DNA of 64,000 bases. Source: an uncultured Lachnospiraceae bacterium (GTDB lineage Bacteria; Bacillota; Clostridia; Lachnospirales; Lachnospiraceae). The notes below the pieces were generated by a model. That model was not told where the DNA came from. It did no database searches and saw only the letters and a program-made list of their open reading frames with translations. Made by a program: the position numbers and the translations under genes. The DNA lies in NCBI GenBank assembly GCA_947382355.1, contig CANCYR010000004.1, positions 42,089 to 106,088 on the forward strand. Direction: 5' to 3'. The stretch's first letter is position 1, and each line of letters begins with the position of its first letter. This document shows, one piece after another, positions 54,089 to 63,302 of the stretch.

Positions 54089-54307
54089 ATGAAAAGTTTG
54101 TTACATATATTTAAAAAGAAAAGTTCCGGCGATATTGCAAAGGACCGGCTGAAGATCCTTCTGATTTCAGACAGAATCAACTGTACGCCGGAGACCATGG
54201 AATATATAAAACGGGACATTGCAAAGGTAATTTCCAAATATATGCAGATAGATATCAATAAAATGGAAGTACAGGTAAGTAAGCGGAAAATAAACGTATT
54301 TTGGTGA
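54089..54307 (+). CDS. minE: Cell division topological specificity factor MinE
   Basis: This is 72 residues, a little shorter than the Escherichia protein. SGDIAKDRLKILLISDR is the MinD-contact region, followed by the beta-sheet segment with KRDIAKVISKYMQID. It stimulates MinD ATPase and drives oscillation. It begins 12 bases after minD and ends 4 bases before rodA. Confidence 0.92.
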   Translation: MKSLLHIFKKKSSGDIAKDRLKILLISDRINCTPETMEYIKRDIAKVISKYMQIDINKMEVQVSKRKINVFW

Positions 54308-54311
54308 TAAC

Positions 54312-55424
54312 ATGTTAAAAAGATACCGGGTTAGAGATTATGATTTTAAATTAGTGATACTGATGGCTGCCATTACCATTTTAGGAATTATGGTAGTTGG
54401 CAGCGCTCAGGAAAGCGTGCAGGACAAGCAGATTATGGGATTTATCGTGGGGTTGTTTTTAATGGTGGTAATATCCTTATTTGATTACAGTTTTTTTCTG
54501 CAGTTTTATTGGATTTTATATGGATTTAATCTGCTTCTTCTTGCTTTGGTCCGTTATATGGGATATAAGGCAGGAGGCGCTACCAGATGGGTCACCATAG
54601 CGGGAATCAGGTTTCAGCCTTCGGAAGTAACAAAAATACTATTGATTTTATTCTTTGCACAGTATATCATGAAACATAAGGAAAAGCTGAATACTTTCAA
54701 GATTCTGGTAAGTTGTGTAGTGCTTGCGGCAGTTCCACTGTATTTTGTGTACAAGCAGCCGGATATGTCCACTACCATTTTGATAGCCGTATTGTTTTGT
54801 GTACTGCTGTTCATTGGCGGATTAAGCTATAAAATTATTGCCGGCATACTGGCGGTGGTGATTCCTCTTGCCGTTATTTTTCTTGTAATCGTGCTTCAGC
54901 CGGAACAGAATCTCATTGAGGATTACCAGCAGACCCGTATTCTGGCATGGCTTCAGCCGGATGAATACAAAAATGATGAAGGCTATCAGCAGGAAAATTC
55001 CAAAATGGCAATTGGCTCAGGACAGCTTTTCGGAAAGGGCTATAAAAATAACGAAGTGGGTTCCGTAAAAAACGGCAATTTTATTTCTGAACCCCAGACG
55101 GATTTTATCTTTGCCATTGTGGGAGAGGAGCTTGGATTTTTAGGAGGCTGTACCGTTATCGTGCTGCTGACCCTGATTGCAATTGAATGCGTGTTGATTG
55201 CAAAAAGGGCAAAGGATCTGGCCGGTACGTTAATATGTGCCGGAATGGCTACTATTGTGGGGATTCAAAGCTTTATGAACATTGCCGTTGCAACAGGTCT
55301 TATGCCCAATACGGGAATTCCGCTTCCTTTTGTCAGCTACGGATTGACTTCCCTGGTCAGTTCTTACATCGGCATGGGCTTTGTTTTAAATGTGGGGTTA
55401 CAGGGAATTCGAAAATACAGTTAG
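54312..55424 (+). CDS. rodA: RodA/FtsW/SpoVE family glycosyltransferase
   Basis: This 370-residue SEDS protein has about ten hydrophobic segments. [30 protein letters not shown] and [13 protein letters not shown] are family blocks, and the C-terminal [23 protein letters not shown] is conserved. It polymerises lipid II with its partner PBP. Its place after mre, PBP2 and min genes favours RodA over FtsW. Confidence 0.9.
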   Translation: MLKRYRVRDYDFKLVILMAAITILGIMVVGSAQESVQDKQIMGFIVGLFLMVVISLFDYSFFLQFYWILYGFNLLLLALVRYMGYKAGGATRWVTIAGIRFQPSEVTKILLILFFAQYIMKHKEKLNTFKILVSCVVLAAVPLYFVYKQPDMSTTILIAVLFCVLLFIGGLSYKIIAGILAVVIPLAVIFLVIVLQPEQNLIEDYQQTRILAWLQPDEYKNDEGYQQENSKMAIGSGQLFGKGYKNNEVGSVKNGNFISEPQTDFIFAIVGEELGFLGGCTVIVLLTLIAIECVLIAKRAKDLAGTLICAGMATIVGIQSFMNIAVATGLMPNTGIPLPFVSYGLTSLVSSYIGMGFVLNVGLQGIRKYS

Positions 55425-55441
55425 GGGAGGAGAGAAGGTAT

Positions 55442-55837
55442 ATGAATATTGCATTGATTGCACACGATGCAAAAAAGAAGCTGATGCAGAATTTCTGCAT
55501 CGCTTATCGGGGAATTTTAAGCAAAAACGACTTATATGCAACAGGCACCACAGGAAGACTGATTGAAGAAGTGACCAATTTAAATGTCCATAAGTATCTG
55601 GCAGGGCATTTAGGGGGCGAACAGCAGATTGGGGCGCAAATTGAACATAATCAGATTGACCTGGTCATTTTCTTAAGGGACCCGCTTACATCCAAGAGCC
55701 ATGAGCCGGATGTGAATAATGTAGTCAGATTATGTGATGTGCATAACATTCCCCTTGCTACCAATTTAGCATCGGCGGAGCTTTTAATTAAATCACTTGA
55801 CAGAGGAGATTTAGAGTGGCGTGAAATGTACAAGTAG
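55442..55837 (+). CDS. mgsA: Methylglyoxal synthase
   Basis: The ATG at 55442 is preferred over a much longer in-frame extension into rodA, because GGGGAGGAGA precedes it and the family begins [12 protein letters not shown]. The 131-residue product has [22 protein letters not shown], and the [24 protein letters not shown] block. It converts dihydroxyacetone phosphate to methylglyoxal and phosphate, a glycolysis bypass. Its last 17 bases overlap the next gene. Confidence 0.94.
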   Translation: MNIALIAHDAKKKLMQNFCIAYRGILSKNDLYATGTTGRLIEEVTNLNVHKYLAGHLGGEQQIGAQIEHNQIDLVIFLRDPLTSKSHEPDVNNVVRLCDVHNIPLATNLASAELLIKSLDRGDLEWREMYK

Positions 55838-56804
55838 AAAAACAGCAAACTGTATGATAATGATTCTGCTCTGCCTTTCTATAACAGGCTGCAGGGCGGA
55901 TAAATATGACATGGCATATGATCGGAATTCCAATATTTCCAGCTTCCGCTTTTCAGAGGAACAGGCAGAAGAAGCGGCAAGCGGGTTTGCCACGGATTTA
56001 TGCGTTACCCTGAAGGCATCGGTTTCCGCAAATGATGTGCAAATTGAAGAGTCCGCAGCAGCTTTATTGTGTGATTTAAATAAGAAAGACATCCTTTATG
56101 CCAAAAACCAGTATGAGCAGATGGAGCCGGCAAGCCTTACCAAGGTAATGACGGCACTGATTGCCTTAAAATACGGAAATCTGGACGATATTTATACTGC
56201 AAGCGCCAATGTGGAAATTTCGGAGTCCGGCGCAACCCTAATCGGTTTAAAGGAAGGAGATACCATGACATTGGAGCAGGCTCTTCATGGCTTATTGATG
56301 TCCTCCGGCAATGATGCGGCTGTTTTGATTGCAGAGGGAATTTCCGGCAGCGTGGAACAGTTTTGTGCTTTGATGAACGAGGAAGCCAGGGCTCTCGGCG
56401 CTACCAGATGTTCTTTTAAGAACCCCCATGGGTTAACAGAAGAGGGGCATTATGTTACAGCCTATGATTTATACCTGATATTTAAGGAAGCCATTCAGTA
56501 TGATGAGTTTAATGAAATTATAAATGCGCCTACATATAGTACGGTCTACAAGGATAAAGAAGGAAAATCAAAGGAGCTGTCCTGTGAAAGCACCAATCTG
56601 TATATTAAGGGCACCTATAACCCGCCGGAAAATGTAAAGGTTATTGGCGGCAAGACGGGAACCACCTCATCCGCAAGGAACTGCCTGATTCTTTATGCAA
56701 AGGATAATGCAGGCAATCCTTATATTTCGGTCATCTTAAAGTGTTCCGAACGGGGAATCCTGTATGAAGAGATGACGGATTTGTTATCGGAAATCGGACA
56801 ATGA
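55821..56804 (+). CDS. D-alanyl-D-alanine carboxypeptidase (S11 family), lipoprotein form
   Basis: The start is GTG at 55821, within the end of mgsA, with AGAGGAG about 12 bases upstream. The 327-residue product has a signal peptide whose ITGC looks like a lipobox. The active site has Ser105-Leu-Thr-Lys108 ([10 protein letters not shown]), Ser162-Gly-Asn164, and Lys278-Thr-Gly. It trims the terminal D-Ala of peptidoglycan stem peptides. Unusually short: the C-terminal PBP5_C domain is missing, which is common among DacF-like enzymes. Confidence 0.88.
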   Translation: MKCTSRKTANCMIMILLCLSITGCRADKYDMAYDRNSNISSFRFSEEQAEEAASGFATDLCVTLKASVSANDVQIEESAAALLCDLNKKDILYAKNQYEQMEPASLTKVMTALIALKYGNLDDIYTASANVEISESGATLIGLKEGDTMTLEQALHGLLMSSGNDAAVLIAEGISGSVEQFCALMNEEARALGATRCSFKNPHGLTEEGHYVTAYDLYLIFKEAIQYDEFNEIINAPTYSTVYKDKEGKSKELSCESTNLYIKGTYNPPENVKVIGGKTGTTSSARNCLILYAKDNAGNPYISVILKCSERGILYEEMTDLLSEIGQ

Positions 56805-56900
56805 ACCTGACAGAAATCTTTTCCGGCGCCTGCAGGGCAATATGTTGTCTGAACTATAAAAACGAAAGAGCAAAAGAAACTATGTTAAGATAATTTCAGG

Positions 56901-56929
56901 TTGTATTTTGGTTTGGAATCTACTATAAT
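56901..56929 (+). promoter_or_regulatory. SigA-type promoter for the P-loop protein
   Basis: TTGTAT at 56901-56906 and a perfect TATAAT at 56924-56929 are separated by exactly 17 bases. It lies about 48 bases before the ATG at 56978, in a 173-base gap. Confidence 0.7.
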
Positions 56930-56977
56930 AAACATATCGGAAAACAATGCAAAAAAGAAATACAGGAGGGACTGCAT

Positions 56978-57397
56978 ATGGTACAGTTAATTGTTGGAAA
57001 TAAAGGAAAAGGTAAGACAAAGCATCTGTTAGACAAGGTGAATTCCCAGATAAAGGAAGCTGCCGGCAATATTGTATATCTGGATAAAAGCACAAAGCAT
57101 ATGTTTGAATTAAATAATAAGGTTCGCTTAATCGATGTATCCCAATATATGATTGAAGAAAGCGCTGAGTTTGTCGGATTTATTTCCGGAATCATTTCCC
57201 AGGATCATGACTTGCAGCAAATGTATTTGGACAGTTTCTTGAAAATTGCATGTTTAGAAGGAAGAGACATTACGGATACCGTTGAAAAGCTGGAAAAGCT
57301 TGGCGATACATACAATGTTGATTTCATATTAAGTATTGGAATGGATAAAGAAGACCTTCCGGAAGAAATGAAAGAGAAGGTTATTGTATCCTTATAA
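56978..57397 (+). CDS. Small P-loop protein (often labelled twitching motility protein PilT)
   Basis: This 139-residue protein after ACAGGAGG has the Walker A-like GNKGKGKT at residues 7-14 and little else recognisable. IVYLDKSTKH may be the start of a second strand, and the C-terminus is helical and acidic. Databases call such Lachnospiraceae proteins PilT, but it lacks the length and domains of a real PilT. It is a single-gene unit with a good promoter and terminator. The function is unknown; a small ATP/GTP-binding regulator is possible. Confidence 0.6.
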   Translation: MVQLIVGNKGKGKTKHLLDKVNSQIKEAAGNIVYLDKSTKHMFELNNKVRLIDVSQYMIEESAEFVGFISGIISQDHDLQQMYLDSFLKIACLEGRDITDTVEKLEKLGDTYNVDFILSIGMDKEDLPEEMKEKVIVSL

Positions 57398-57418
57398 GGA
57401 TAACATGTAACAGCTCAT

Positions 57419-57450
57419 AAAAGCCTCGGATGCTTTCCGGGGTTTTTTTA
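57419..57450 (+). terminator. Rho-independent terminator
   Basis: CCTCGGA and TCCGGGG pair (one G-T pair) around a short loop, followed by seven T, 26 bases after the P-loop gene. Confidence 0.8.
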
Positions 57451-57510
57451 TAGAAAGTGACAAGTCCCCCATAAGAATCGGAGGACAGCCAGGAGAGGAG
57501 AACTTTTTTT

Positions 57511-58896
57511 GTGTCCCGTGGTAAAAAGCCTGCAAAGATAACTCAATATCGGCGACCTTTAAATATAAATATCGGAATGATTATTTTTGGAATCATCTTT
57601 ATTTATATTATCATTTGTGTATATATGTATTTTACTTCCAAGCATATTATCGGTTATGAAGTTACTACCGGCTCCTTAAGCGTATCTAATGTTTATAAAG
57701 GAATTGCCATCCGCAAGGAAGAATCCGTTGCCGGCATCCAGTCCGGCTATATCAATTATTTTGCAAGGGAAGGCGAGCACGTTGGCGTAGGGAATCTGGT
57801 GTGTACAATTGACGAGAGCGGAAAAATTGCGGATTTAATTGATACAGATGATACCAGCGTGCAGCTGTCAAAAGATGATTTGTCCCAGATAAAGACCGAT
57901 ATCGTAAATTTCAGCCGTAATTTTTCAACAAAGGAATTCCGATATATATATGATTTTAAATATGAGCTAAAGGGAACAGCCCTAAAACTTTCCAATCATA
58001 ATATGATGAATAATTTAGAGAAAATCCGCGGAGAAGCAGCCGGTCTTGTTAATTTGTGCAATGCGCCCAAAAGCGGCGTTGTGGTATATTCCATAGATGG
58101 TTATGAGGAACTGGCTCCTTCCGCCATAACAAAAGAAATTATGGATGAAAAAGAATACGAAAAAAACAAGCTGATAGCCAATGAGCTTGTAAGCAATGGT
58201 GATGTTTTGTATAAATTGGTTACGGATGAAAACTGGTCCATTGTAATTGAGACTACACCGAAAAGAGCCGAAGAATTATTGAAAAAGGAATATGTGAATG
58301 TAAAGTTTTTGAAAAATCAGATGACCTCCTGGGGTAAGGTAAATGTCCTTCAAAATGAAGACGGCACTTATGTAAAGCTGGATTTTAATAATTCCATGAT
58401 TTCTTTTGCAACTGACCGTTTTATCGATATCGAGATTTTGGAGGAAGAGGAAGAAGGGCTGAAAATTCCAAACAGCGCTATTGTGGAAAAGGAATTTTAT
58501 CTGGTTCCGAAGGATTATATTATTCAGGGCGGCAACAGCTCAAAAAGCGGTTTTATGCGGGAAACATATGTGGACGGAACGGTTACCACAGAATTTATAG
58601 AGACTACGATTTATTCTGAATCGGAAACAGACTATTATGTGGATACTATCACCCTTCGCATTGGAGACTATATATGCAAGCCGGATTCCACAGAAAAATA
58701 TCCTATCAGCAAAGTGGGGACTCTGGTGGGAGTCTACAATATAAATAAAGGCTATGCGGATTTTAAAGAAATTACAGTGCTTTACTCCAACGAAGAATAT
58801 TCTATCGTCAAATCCAATACTACTTATGGATTAAGCGTATATGACCATATCGTTCTGGAGGCGGAAAGCGTTAAGGATGATGATTTTATCCATTAA
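57511..58896 (+). CDS. HlyD-like membrane fusion protein
   Basis: The start is GTG at 57511 (GGAGAGGAG upstream). The 461-residue product has one N-terminal transmembrane helix (about 23-45) and an extracytoplasmic region with barrel-sandwich-like YINYFAREGEHVGVGNLVCTI (residues about 83-103) and VLYKLVTDENWSIVIET. No transporter gene is next to it. In Lachnospiraceae such proteins sit next to yggS-sepF, so a division or envelope role is possible. HlyD assignment rests on the sandwich-type segments. Confidence 0.7.
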   Translation: MSRGKKPAKITQYRRPLNINIGMIIFGIIFIYIIICVYMYFTSKHIIGYEVTTGSLSVSNVYKGIAIRKEESVAGIQSGYINYFAREGEHVGVGNLVCTIDESGKIADLIDTDDTSVQLSKDDLSQIKTDIVNFSRNFSTKEFRYIYDFKYELKGTALKLSNHNMMNNLEKIRGEAAGLVNLCNAPKSGVVVYSIDGYEELAPSAITKEIMDEKEYEKNKLIANELVSNGDVLYKLVTDENWSIVIETTPKRAEELLKKEYVNVKFLKNQMTSWGKVNVLQNEDGTYVKLDFNNSMISFATDRFIDIEILEEEEEGLKIPNSAIVEKEFYLVPKDYIIQGGNSSKSGFMRETYVDGTVTTEFIETTIYSESETDYYVDTITLRIGDYICKPDSTEKYPISKVGTLVGVYNINKGYADFKEITVLYSNEEYSIVKSNTTYGLSVYDHIVLEAESVKDDDFIH

Positions 58897-58908
58897 CAGA
58901 CGGAAGGC

Positions 58909-59118
58909 ATCCACCCCGCAGTTATTCAGGCAGGCACCGGAACGGGCATTTCGCAGAACATGTTTCTACGTCGCCACGCTCCCGCTCTGATAAAAACGCA
59001 ACAGTACTAAGCTCGAAAATACCTCGCTAAGTACTGGCGATTTTATAAGGGCTCCTTTAGAAATCATGTTCTGCGAAATGCCCGTTCCGGTGCCTGCCTG
59101 AATAACTGCGGGGTGGAT
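58909..59118 (+). repeat. Dispersed palindromic element, copy C
   Basis: The arms of about 59-60 bases (58909-58967 and 59059-59118) match throughout except for one inserted base. The core holds CGCTCCCGCTCTGATAAAAA, the inner hairpin AGTACTAAGCTCG / CTCGCTAAGTACT, and TTATAAGGGCTCCTTTAGAA. Core bases agree almost entirely with copy A read from the other strand, including the same one-base asymmetry where core meets arm (ATGTTTCT against ATGATTTCT). The arms are unrelated to those of A and B. Confidence 0.75.
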
Positions 59119-59190
59119 TTATAAGGACTCCTTTAGAAATCATTCTCTGCGGGAAGCACGTCCCGGTATCTGTGTGGAAAGCCGCTGCCT
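59119..59190 (+). repeat. Half copy of the palindromic element
   Basis: Bases 59119-59143 repeat 59043-59067 with a single difference (the TTATAAGG...AGAAATCAT end of the core). They are followed by a different arm (TCTCTGCGGGAAGCACG onwards) for which no partner arm is seen. It looks like the surviving right half of a second element next to copy C. Nothing else is seen in the gap to 59237. Confidence 0.5.
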
Positions 59191-59237
59191 GAACTGTTAC
59201 GAACGATTACAACAAAAAGGAAGAAGGGATATTAAAT

Positions 59238-59930
59238 ATGTTGACACATAATTACGATCAGGTAATTCAAAATATTCAGGCTGCCTGTAAAAGAGCAGAA
59301 AGAAAGCCGGAAGAGGTTACGTTGATTGCGGTGAGCAAAACAAAGCCTGTTTCCATGCTGTCAGAAATATATAACCATGGCTGCCGGCATTTTGGAGAAA
59401 ACAAGGTGCAGGAGCTTGTGGAGAAATATGAGGCGCTGCCAAAAGATATAAAATGGCATATGATTGGACATTTACAGAGAAATAAAGTAAAATATATTGT
59501 AGATAAGGTATTTCTCATACATAGTGTGGATTCCTTAAGGCTGGCAGAGGAAATCAGTCGGGAAGCCGTAAAGAAACAGGTTCAGGTAAATATCTTAATT
59601 GAAGTGAATGTAGCCGGGGAAGAAAGCAAATTCGGATGTGCACCTGAAAATGCCTGTGAGCTGACTATGGCAATTGCAAAACTGTCTAATATTTGTATAA
59701 AAGGCTATATGACCATTGCTCCATATGTGGGAAATCCGGAAGATAATCGGGGGCATTTTAGGAAACTAAAGCAAATAGCTGTTGACATAATGCGGAAAAA
59801 CATTGATAATGTATCTATAGAGTATCTTTCCATGGGCATGACAGGCGATTATGAAACAGCCGTAGAAGAAGGCGCTGATTTTGTAAGAGTGGGGACTGGC
59901 ATTTTTGGAGAAAGGGACTATGCAGTGTAA
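59238..59930 (+). CDS. yggS: YggS family PLP homeostasis protein
   Basis: This is 230 residues. The PLP lysine lies in LIAVSKTKPVSML, followed by GENKVQEL, IKWHMIGHLQRNKVKYI, and LSMGMTGDYETAVEEGADFVRVGTGIFG at the end. It binds pyridoxal phosphate without known catalysis and keeps vitamin B6 and amino-acid pools balanced. Its place before sepF is conserved across Gram-positives. Confidence 0.95.
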   Translation: MLTHNYDQVIQNIQAACKRAERKPEEVTLIAVSKTKPVSMLSEIYNHGCRHFGENKVQELVEKYEALPKDIKWHMIGHLQRNKVKYIVDKVFLIHSVDSLRLAEEISREAVKKQVQVNILIEVNVAGEESKFGCAPENACELTMAIAKLSNICIKGYMTIAPYVGNPEDNRGHFRKLKQIAVDIMRKNIDNVSIEYLSMGMTGDYETAVEEGADFVRVGTGIFGERDYAV

Positions 59931-59974
59931 ACAAAAGCTGTCTTATGGACAGGAAAGTATAAGGAGAGTATAAA

Positions 59975-60484
59975 ATGGGTGTAATGGACAAGTTTTTGAA
60001 TGCGATGAAGTTAAACGATGAAGAAGACGATGATTTATACGATGACTATTATGACGATGAAATAGAAGAAAGGCCGAAACGCAAAGCGATAAAGGAAGAG
60101 GATGACTTTGATGATTTTGTAGAGGACAAGCCGAAAGCAAAGCCGTCACCAAAGGTAACTCCTATGAAGCAGAGCAGACGGGCAGGGGTGAATGGTATGG
60201 AAGTATGTGTAATTAAGCCGACAACAGTAGAAGATGCAAGGGAAATTACAGAAACGCTTCTTGCAAACCGCACGGTAGTACTGAACCTGGAAGGTCTGGA
60301 TGTGGATGTGGCACAGAGGATTATTGATTTCACTTCCGGTTCCTGTTTTGCCATCGCAGGTAATTTACAAAAGATTTCTCATTATATTTTCATCATTACT
60401 CCGGCAAGCGTAGATATTTCCGGTGATTTTCAGGAAATATTATCAGGCTCCTTTGACGTACCGTCTTTTAACAGTACATTATAA
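59975..60484 (+). CDS. sepF: Cell division protein SepF
   Basis: This is 169 residues. An acidic, Lys-rich linker (about 10-65) follows the short N-terminal membrane-binding helix (MDKFLNAMKL). The C-terminal domain has VIKPTTVEDAREITETLL, VVLNLEGLD and AQRIIDFTSGSCFAI, the SepF fold. It tethers FtsZ to the membrane and is needed for septum form. A terminator follows immediately. Confidence 0.95.
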   Translation: MGVMDKFLNAMKLNDEEDDDLYDDYYDDEIEERPKRKAIKEEDDFDDFVEDKPKAKPSPKVTPMKQSRRAGVNGMEVCVIKPTTVEDAREITETLLANRTVVLNLEGLDVDVAQRIIDFTSGSCFAIAGNLQKISHYIFIITPASVDISGDFQEILSGSFDVPSFNSTL

Positions 60485-60512
60485 TAACATTTGCATATTA
60501 CATAGACAGAGA

Positions 60513-60538
60513 AAGGGTGTGGCGGACACCCTTTTTTC
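60513..60538 (+). terminator. Rho-independent terminator after sepF
   Basis: AAGGGTGT and ACACCCTT form a perfect 8-base stem with a 5-base loop and a T-run. Any start codon proposed at 60517 lies inside it, so it cannot be the aroB start. Confidence 0.85.
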
Positions 60539-60561
60539 TTGAAACAGGAAAAGGAGAAGCT

Positions 60562-61683
60562 ATGAGTCAGACAACGGAACAAACCAACCGATTAACAATC
60601 AATAAAGATAAAAAGCCCTGCTATGATATTGTTTTTGAACATGACTTCCGTAATTTAGAGGAAGAATTAAAGGTACTGGGAACATTGGAAAAAAGAATCT
60701 GTATAGTAACAGACTCCAATGTGGAAAAGCTGTATGGAGCCCAGATAGTGGAAATATTGAAAAAAGTCAGTAAAAAATGCGTCCTTTACTCATTTCCTGC
60801 AGGGGAAGAACATAAAAACCTGTCTGTGGTTCAGGGCATTTATGAATTTCTTATTAAGGAAGGCTTTGATCGAAAGGACCTGCTGGTTGCCCTTGGCGGC
60901 GGCGTTGTTGGAGATTTGACCGGTTTTTGTGCTGCCACCTATTTAAGAGGGATTGATTTCATTCAGATTCCAACAACCTTGCTTGCTCAGGTGGACAGCA
61001 GCATTGGAGGCAAGACAGGGGTGGATTTTTCCTCCTATAAGAATATGGTAGGCGCATTCTACATGCCAAAGCTGGTTTATATGAATCTGTCCGTATTAAA
61101 GTCGTTGGATGACAGGCAGTATTATGCGGGCATGGCAGAAGTGCTGAAGTATGGTCTTATTAAGGACAGGATTTTTTATGAATGGCTGATTTCCAGTATG
61201 TATGAAATCTTTGACCGGAATCCGGATACTTTGGAAGAAGTAGTGAAAAAAAGCTGTCAAATTAAAAAAATGGTAGTGGAAAAAGACCCTACCGAGCAGG
61301 GGGAGCGGGCGCTTTTAAATCTTGGGCATACCATCGGACATGCCATTGAAAAATATATGGATTTTAAGCTGGTACACGGAGAATGCGTGGCTCTTGGCAC
61401 TGTGGCAGCCGCTTATATTTCATGGAAAAAAGAAATGCTTTCCATGGAAGAATATTACGAAATAAGGGATATGTTCGTTCCCTTTAACCTTCCTATTTCC
61501 ATTAGTCAGATTGAACCGGAAAAGGTGTTGGAATTAACCAAGAGCGATAAAAAGATGAAAGCAGGAAAGATTCAGTTTATTCTGTTAAAAAAGGTTGGAA
61601 AGGCTGTTATTGACTCCTCTGTCACGGATGAGGAAATGCTGGCAGCGATTAAGGAAATATATTTTAATGAAGAGGAGATGTAA
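60562..61683 (+). CDS. aroB: 3-Dehydroquinate synthase
   Basis: The ATG at 60562 has AAAGGAGAAG just upstream and follows the sepF terminator, so it is preferred over an in-frame start at 60517. The 373-residue product has the NAD motif LGGGVVGDLTGFCAATYLRG, then IPTTLLAQVDSSIGGKTGVD. The metal ligands are in EVLKYG and the HTIGHAIE and HGE segments. It cyclises DAHP to 3-dehydroquinate, second step of the shikimate pathway. The other aro genes are not in the window. Confidence 0.95.
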   Translation: MSQTTEQTNRLTINKDKKPCYDIVFEHDFRNLEEELKVLGTLEKRICIVTDSNVEKLYGAQIVEILKKVSKKCVLYSFPAGEEHKNLSVVQGIYEFLIKEGFDRKDLLVALGGGVVGDLTGFCAATYLRGIDFIQIPTTLLAQVDSSIGGKTGVDFSSYKNMVGAFYMPKLVYMNLSVLKSLDDRQYYAGMAEVLKYGLIKDRIFYEWLISSMYEIFDRNPDTLEEVVKKSCQIKKMVVEKDPTEQGERALLNLGHTIGHAIEKYMDFKLVHGECVALGTVAAAYISWKKEMLSMEEYYEIRDMFVPFNLPISISQIEPEKVLELTKSDKKMKAGKIQFILLKKVGKAVIDSSVTDEEMLAAIKEIYFNEEEM

Positions 61684-61728
61684 GTTCCTGCTAATCAATA
61701 TGCTAAACGGGAACCATAATGTATCGGT

Positions 61729-62259
61729 ATGAAAAAAGGAAAAAAGGCTGTACAGCTTATTTTGGATTTTATCTTTGTTTTATTGCTGGTAAGCGGTGAT
61801 CAAATTACAAAAATGTTAGCTGTAAAATATTTAAAAGGAAAATCAAATTTTATACTTATTAAGGATGTATTTGTGCTGCATTATCTGGAAAACAAAGGAG
61901 CTGCATTTGGCATGCTGCAGAATCAGAAAATGTTCTTTATCTTCAGTGCAGTTGTGATTTTAACATTGTTTTTGTTTGTCCTTGTAAAAACACCCCTTGA
62001 AAAGAAGTATCGTTACACTCATATATGTCTTGTGCTAATATCGGCTGGAGCATGCGGCAATATGATTGACCGGCTACGCTACAATTATGTGGTGGATTTT
62101 TTCTATTTTGTACTGATTGATTTTCCGGTTTTCAATGTGGCGGATATTTATGTAACGGTGGGAACGGCATTTCTTATAATCTTGTATTTGTTTTATTACA
62201 AAGAAGAAGATTTGCATTTTTTGAAAATCCGCATGGATAATAGTAAATTAAAATTTTAA
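61729..62259 (+). CDS. lspA: Prolipoprotein signal peptidase (signal peptidase II)
   Basis: This 176-residue protein has four hydrophobic segments. The motifs NKGAAFGML, GNMIDRLRYNYVVDFF and FNVADIYVTVG contain the two catalytic aspartates. It cuts the signal peptide of diacylglyceryl-modified prolipoproteins, several of which are encoded in this window. Followed 25 bases later by the RluA-type gene, the usual pair. Confidence 0.95.
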   Translation: MKKGKKAVQLILDFIFVLLLVSGDQITKMLAVKYLKGKSNFILIKDVFVLHYLENKGAAFGMLQNQKMFFIFSAVVILTLFLFVLVKTPLEKKYRYTHICLVLISAGACGNMIDRLRYNYVVDFFYFVLIDFPVFNVADIYVTVGTAFLIILYLFYYKEEDLHFLKIRMDNSKLKF

Positions 62260-62284
62260 ATTAACATATATTCAGGAAATATTT

Positions 62285-63202
62285 ATGGAAAAGATATGTA
62301 TCATAGTGACAATGGAACAGGAAGAAGAACGGGTAGATAAGGTGATTACCGAAGAGGTAGCTTCCTTATCCCGTTCTTTTGTACAAAAGCTTATAAAAGA
62401 AAAACAGCTTTTTGTAAACGGAACGGCAGCAAAAGCCAGTCAGCGGGTAAAGGAAGGAGATTCTATTGTATTTTCCATCCCAAAAGCAGTGGAGCCTGAT
62501 ATAGAGCCGGAAGATATGAAATTAGATATTCTTTACGAGGATGATGCGCTGCTTGTTGTGAATAAGCCGAAAGACATGGTAGTCCATCCTGCTCCGGGAC
62601 ATTACAGCGGCACTTTGGTAAATGGCATATTATATCACTGCAAAGGAAATTTATCGGGTATTAACGGCATTTTAAGACCGGGAATCGTACATCGGATAGA
62701 TAAGGATACTACAGGGGCTTTGATTGTATGCAAAAGTGATATGGCACATAACCATGTAGCCGCCCAGCTAAAGGTACATTCTATTAAGAGAGAATATGTT
62801 GCTATTGTCCACGGCGTCATAAAGGAAGAGGATGGAACTATAGAGGGGGCTATCGGAAGGGACCCTTCCAACCGGAAAAAAATGTGTATAAACGAAAAAA
62901 ACGGGAAACCTGCCATTACCCATTACAAAGTCTTAAAGCGTTTTTCTGCATACACATATATTTCCTGTCAGCTGGAAACCGGACGCACTCATCAAATTCG
63001 TGTCCATATGTCCAGTATCGGACATCCTTTGCTGGGAGATGAAATATACGGCGGGAAAACTTCCAAATTCCGCCTGCAGGGGCAGACACTCCATGCGGCA
63101 AGCATTGGTTTTATCCATCCGGTTACGGAAACATACATGGAATTTCAGGCACCTTTGCCTGACTATTTTTCACATTTGCTGCAAGTGCTGGAAAACAGCT
63201 AA
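62285..63202 (+). CDS. RluA family pseudouridine synthase (RluD-like)
   Basis: This is 305 residues. An S4-type RNA-binding domain (about 12-75, ending KEGDSIVF) precedes the catalytic domain with the motif HRIDKDTTGALIV, whose aspartate is catalytic. The later GRTHQIRVHMSSIGHPLLGD is also conserved. It modifies uridines in rRNA or tRNA; the exact site cannot be told. The frame is 300 or so residues, normal for the family. Confidence 0.93.
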   Translation: MEKICIIVTMEQEEERVDKVITEEVASLSRSFVQKLIKEKQLFVNGTAAKASQRVKEGDSIVFSIPKAVEPDIEPEDMKLDILYEDDALLVVNKPKDMVVHPAPGHYSGTLVNGILYHCKGNLSGINGILRPGIVHRIDKDTTGALIVCKSDMAHNHVAAQLKVHSIKREYVAIVHGVIKEEDGTIEGAIGRDPSNRKKMCINEKNGKPAITHYKVLKRFSAYTYISCQLETGRTHQIRVHMSSIGHPLLGDEIYGGKTSKFRLQGQTLHAASIGFIHPVTETYMEFQAPLPDYFSHLLQVLENS

Positions 63203-63302
63203 TATGGTCTGACATCTTTATGTTTAGCATAATTTTGCAAGACAATAAATAAAAACCTTTATATCGAAATTAGATTCGGAAATATTCAATGCGGGCTGTG
63301 AA

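Noticed and set aside
55187..55441. In-frame upstream extension of mgsA
   Set aside because: It runs inside rodA in another frame; the ribosome site and family start point to 55442.
58909..59118. CRISPR array or plain terminator for the palindromic elements
   Set aside because: There are no regularly spaced short repeats. The arms are much longer than a terminator stem, the loop is a conserved 90-base core, and there is no T-run at the end.
60517..60561. Upstream start for aroB
   Set aside because: The start would lie within the stem of the sepF terminator; the ATG at 60562 has a good ribosome site.
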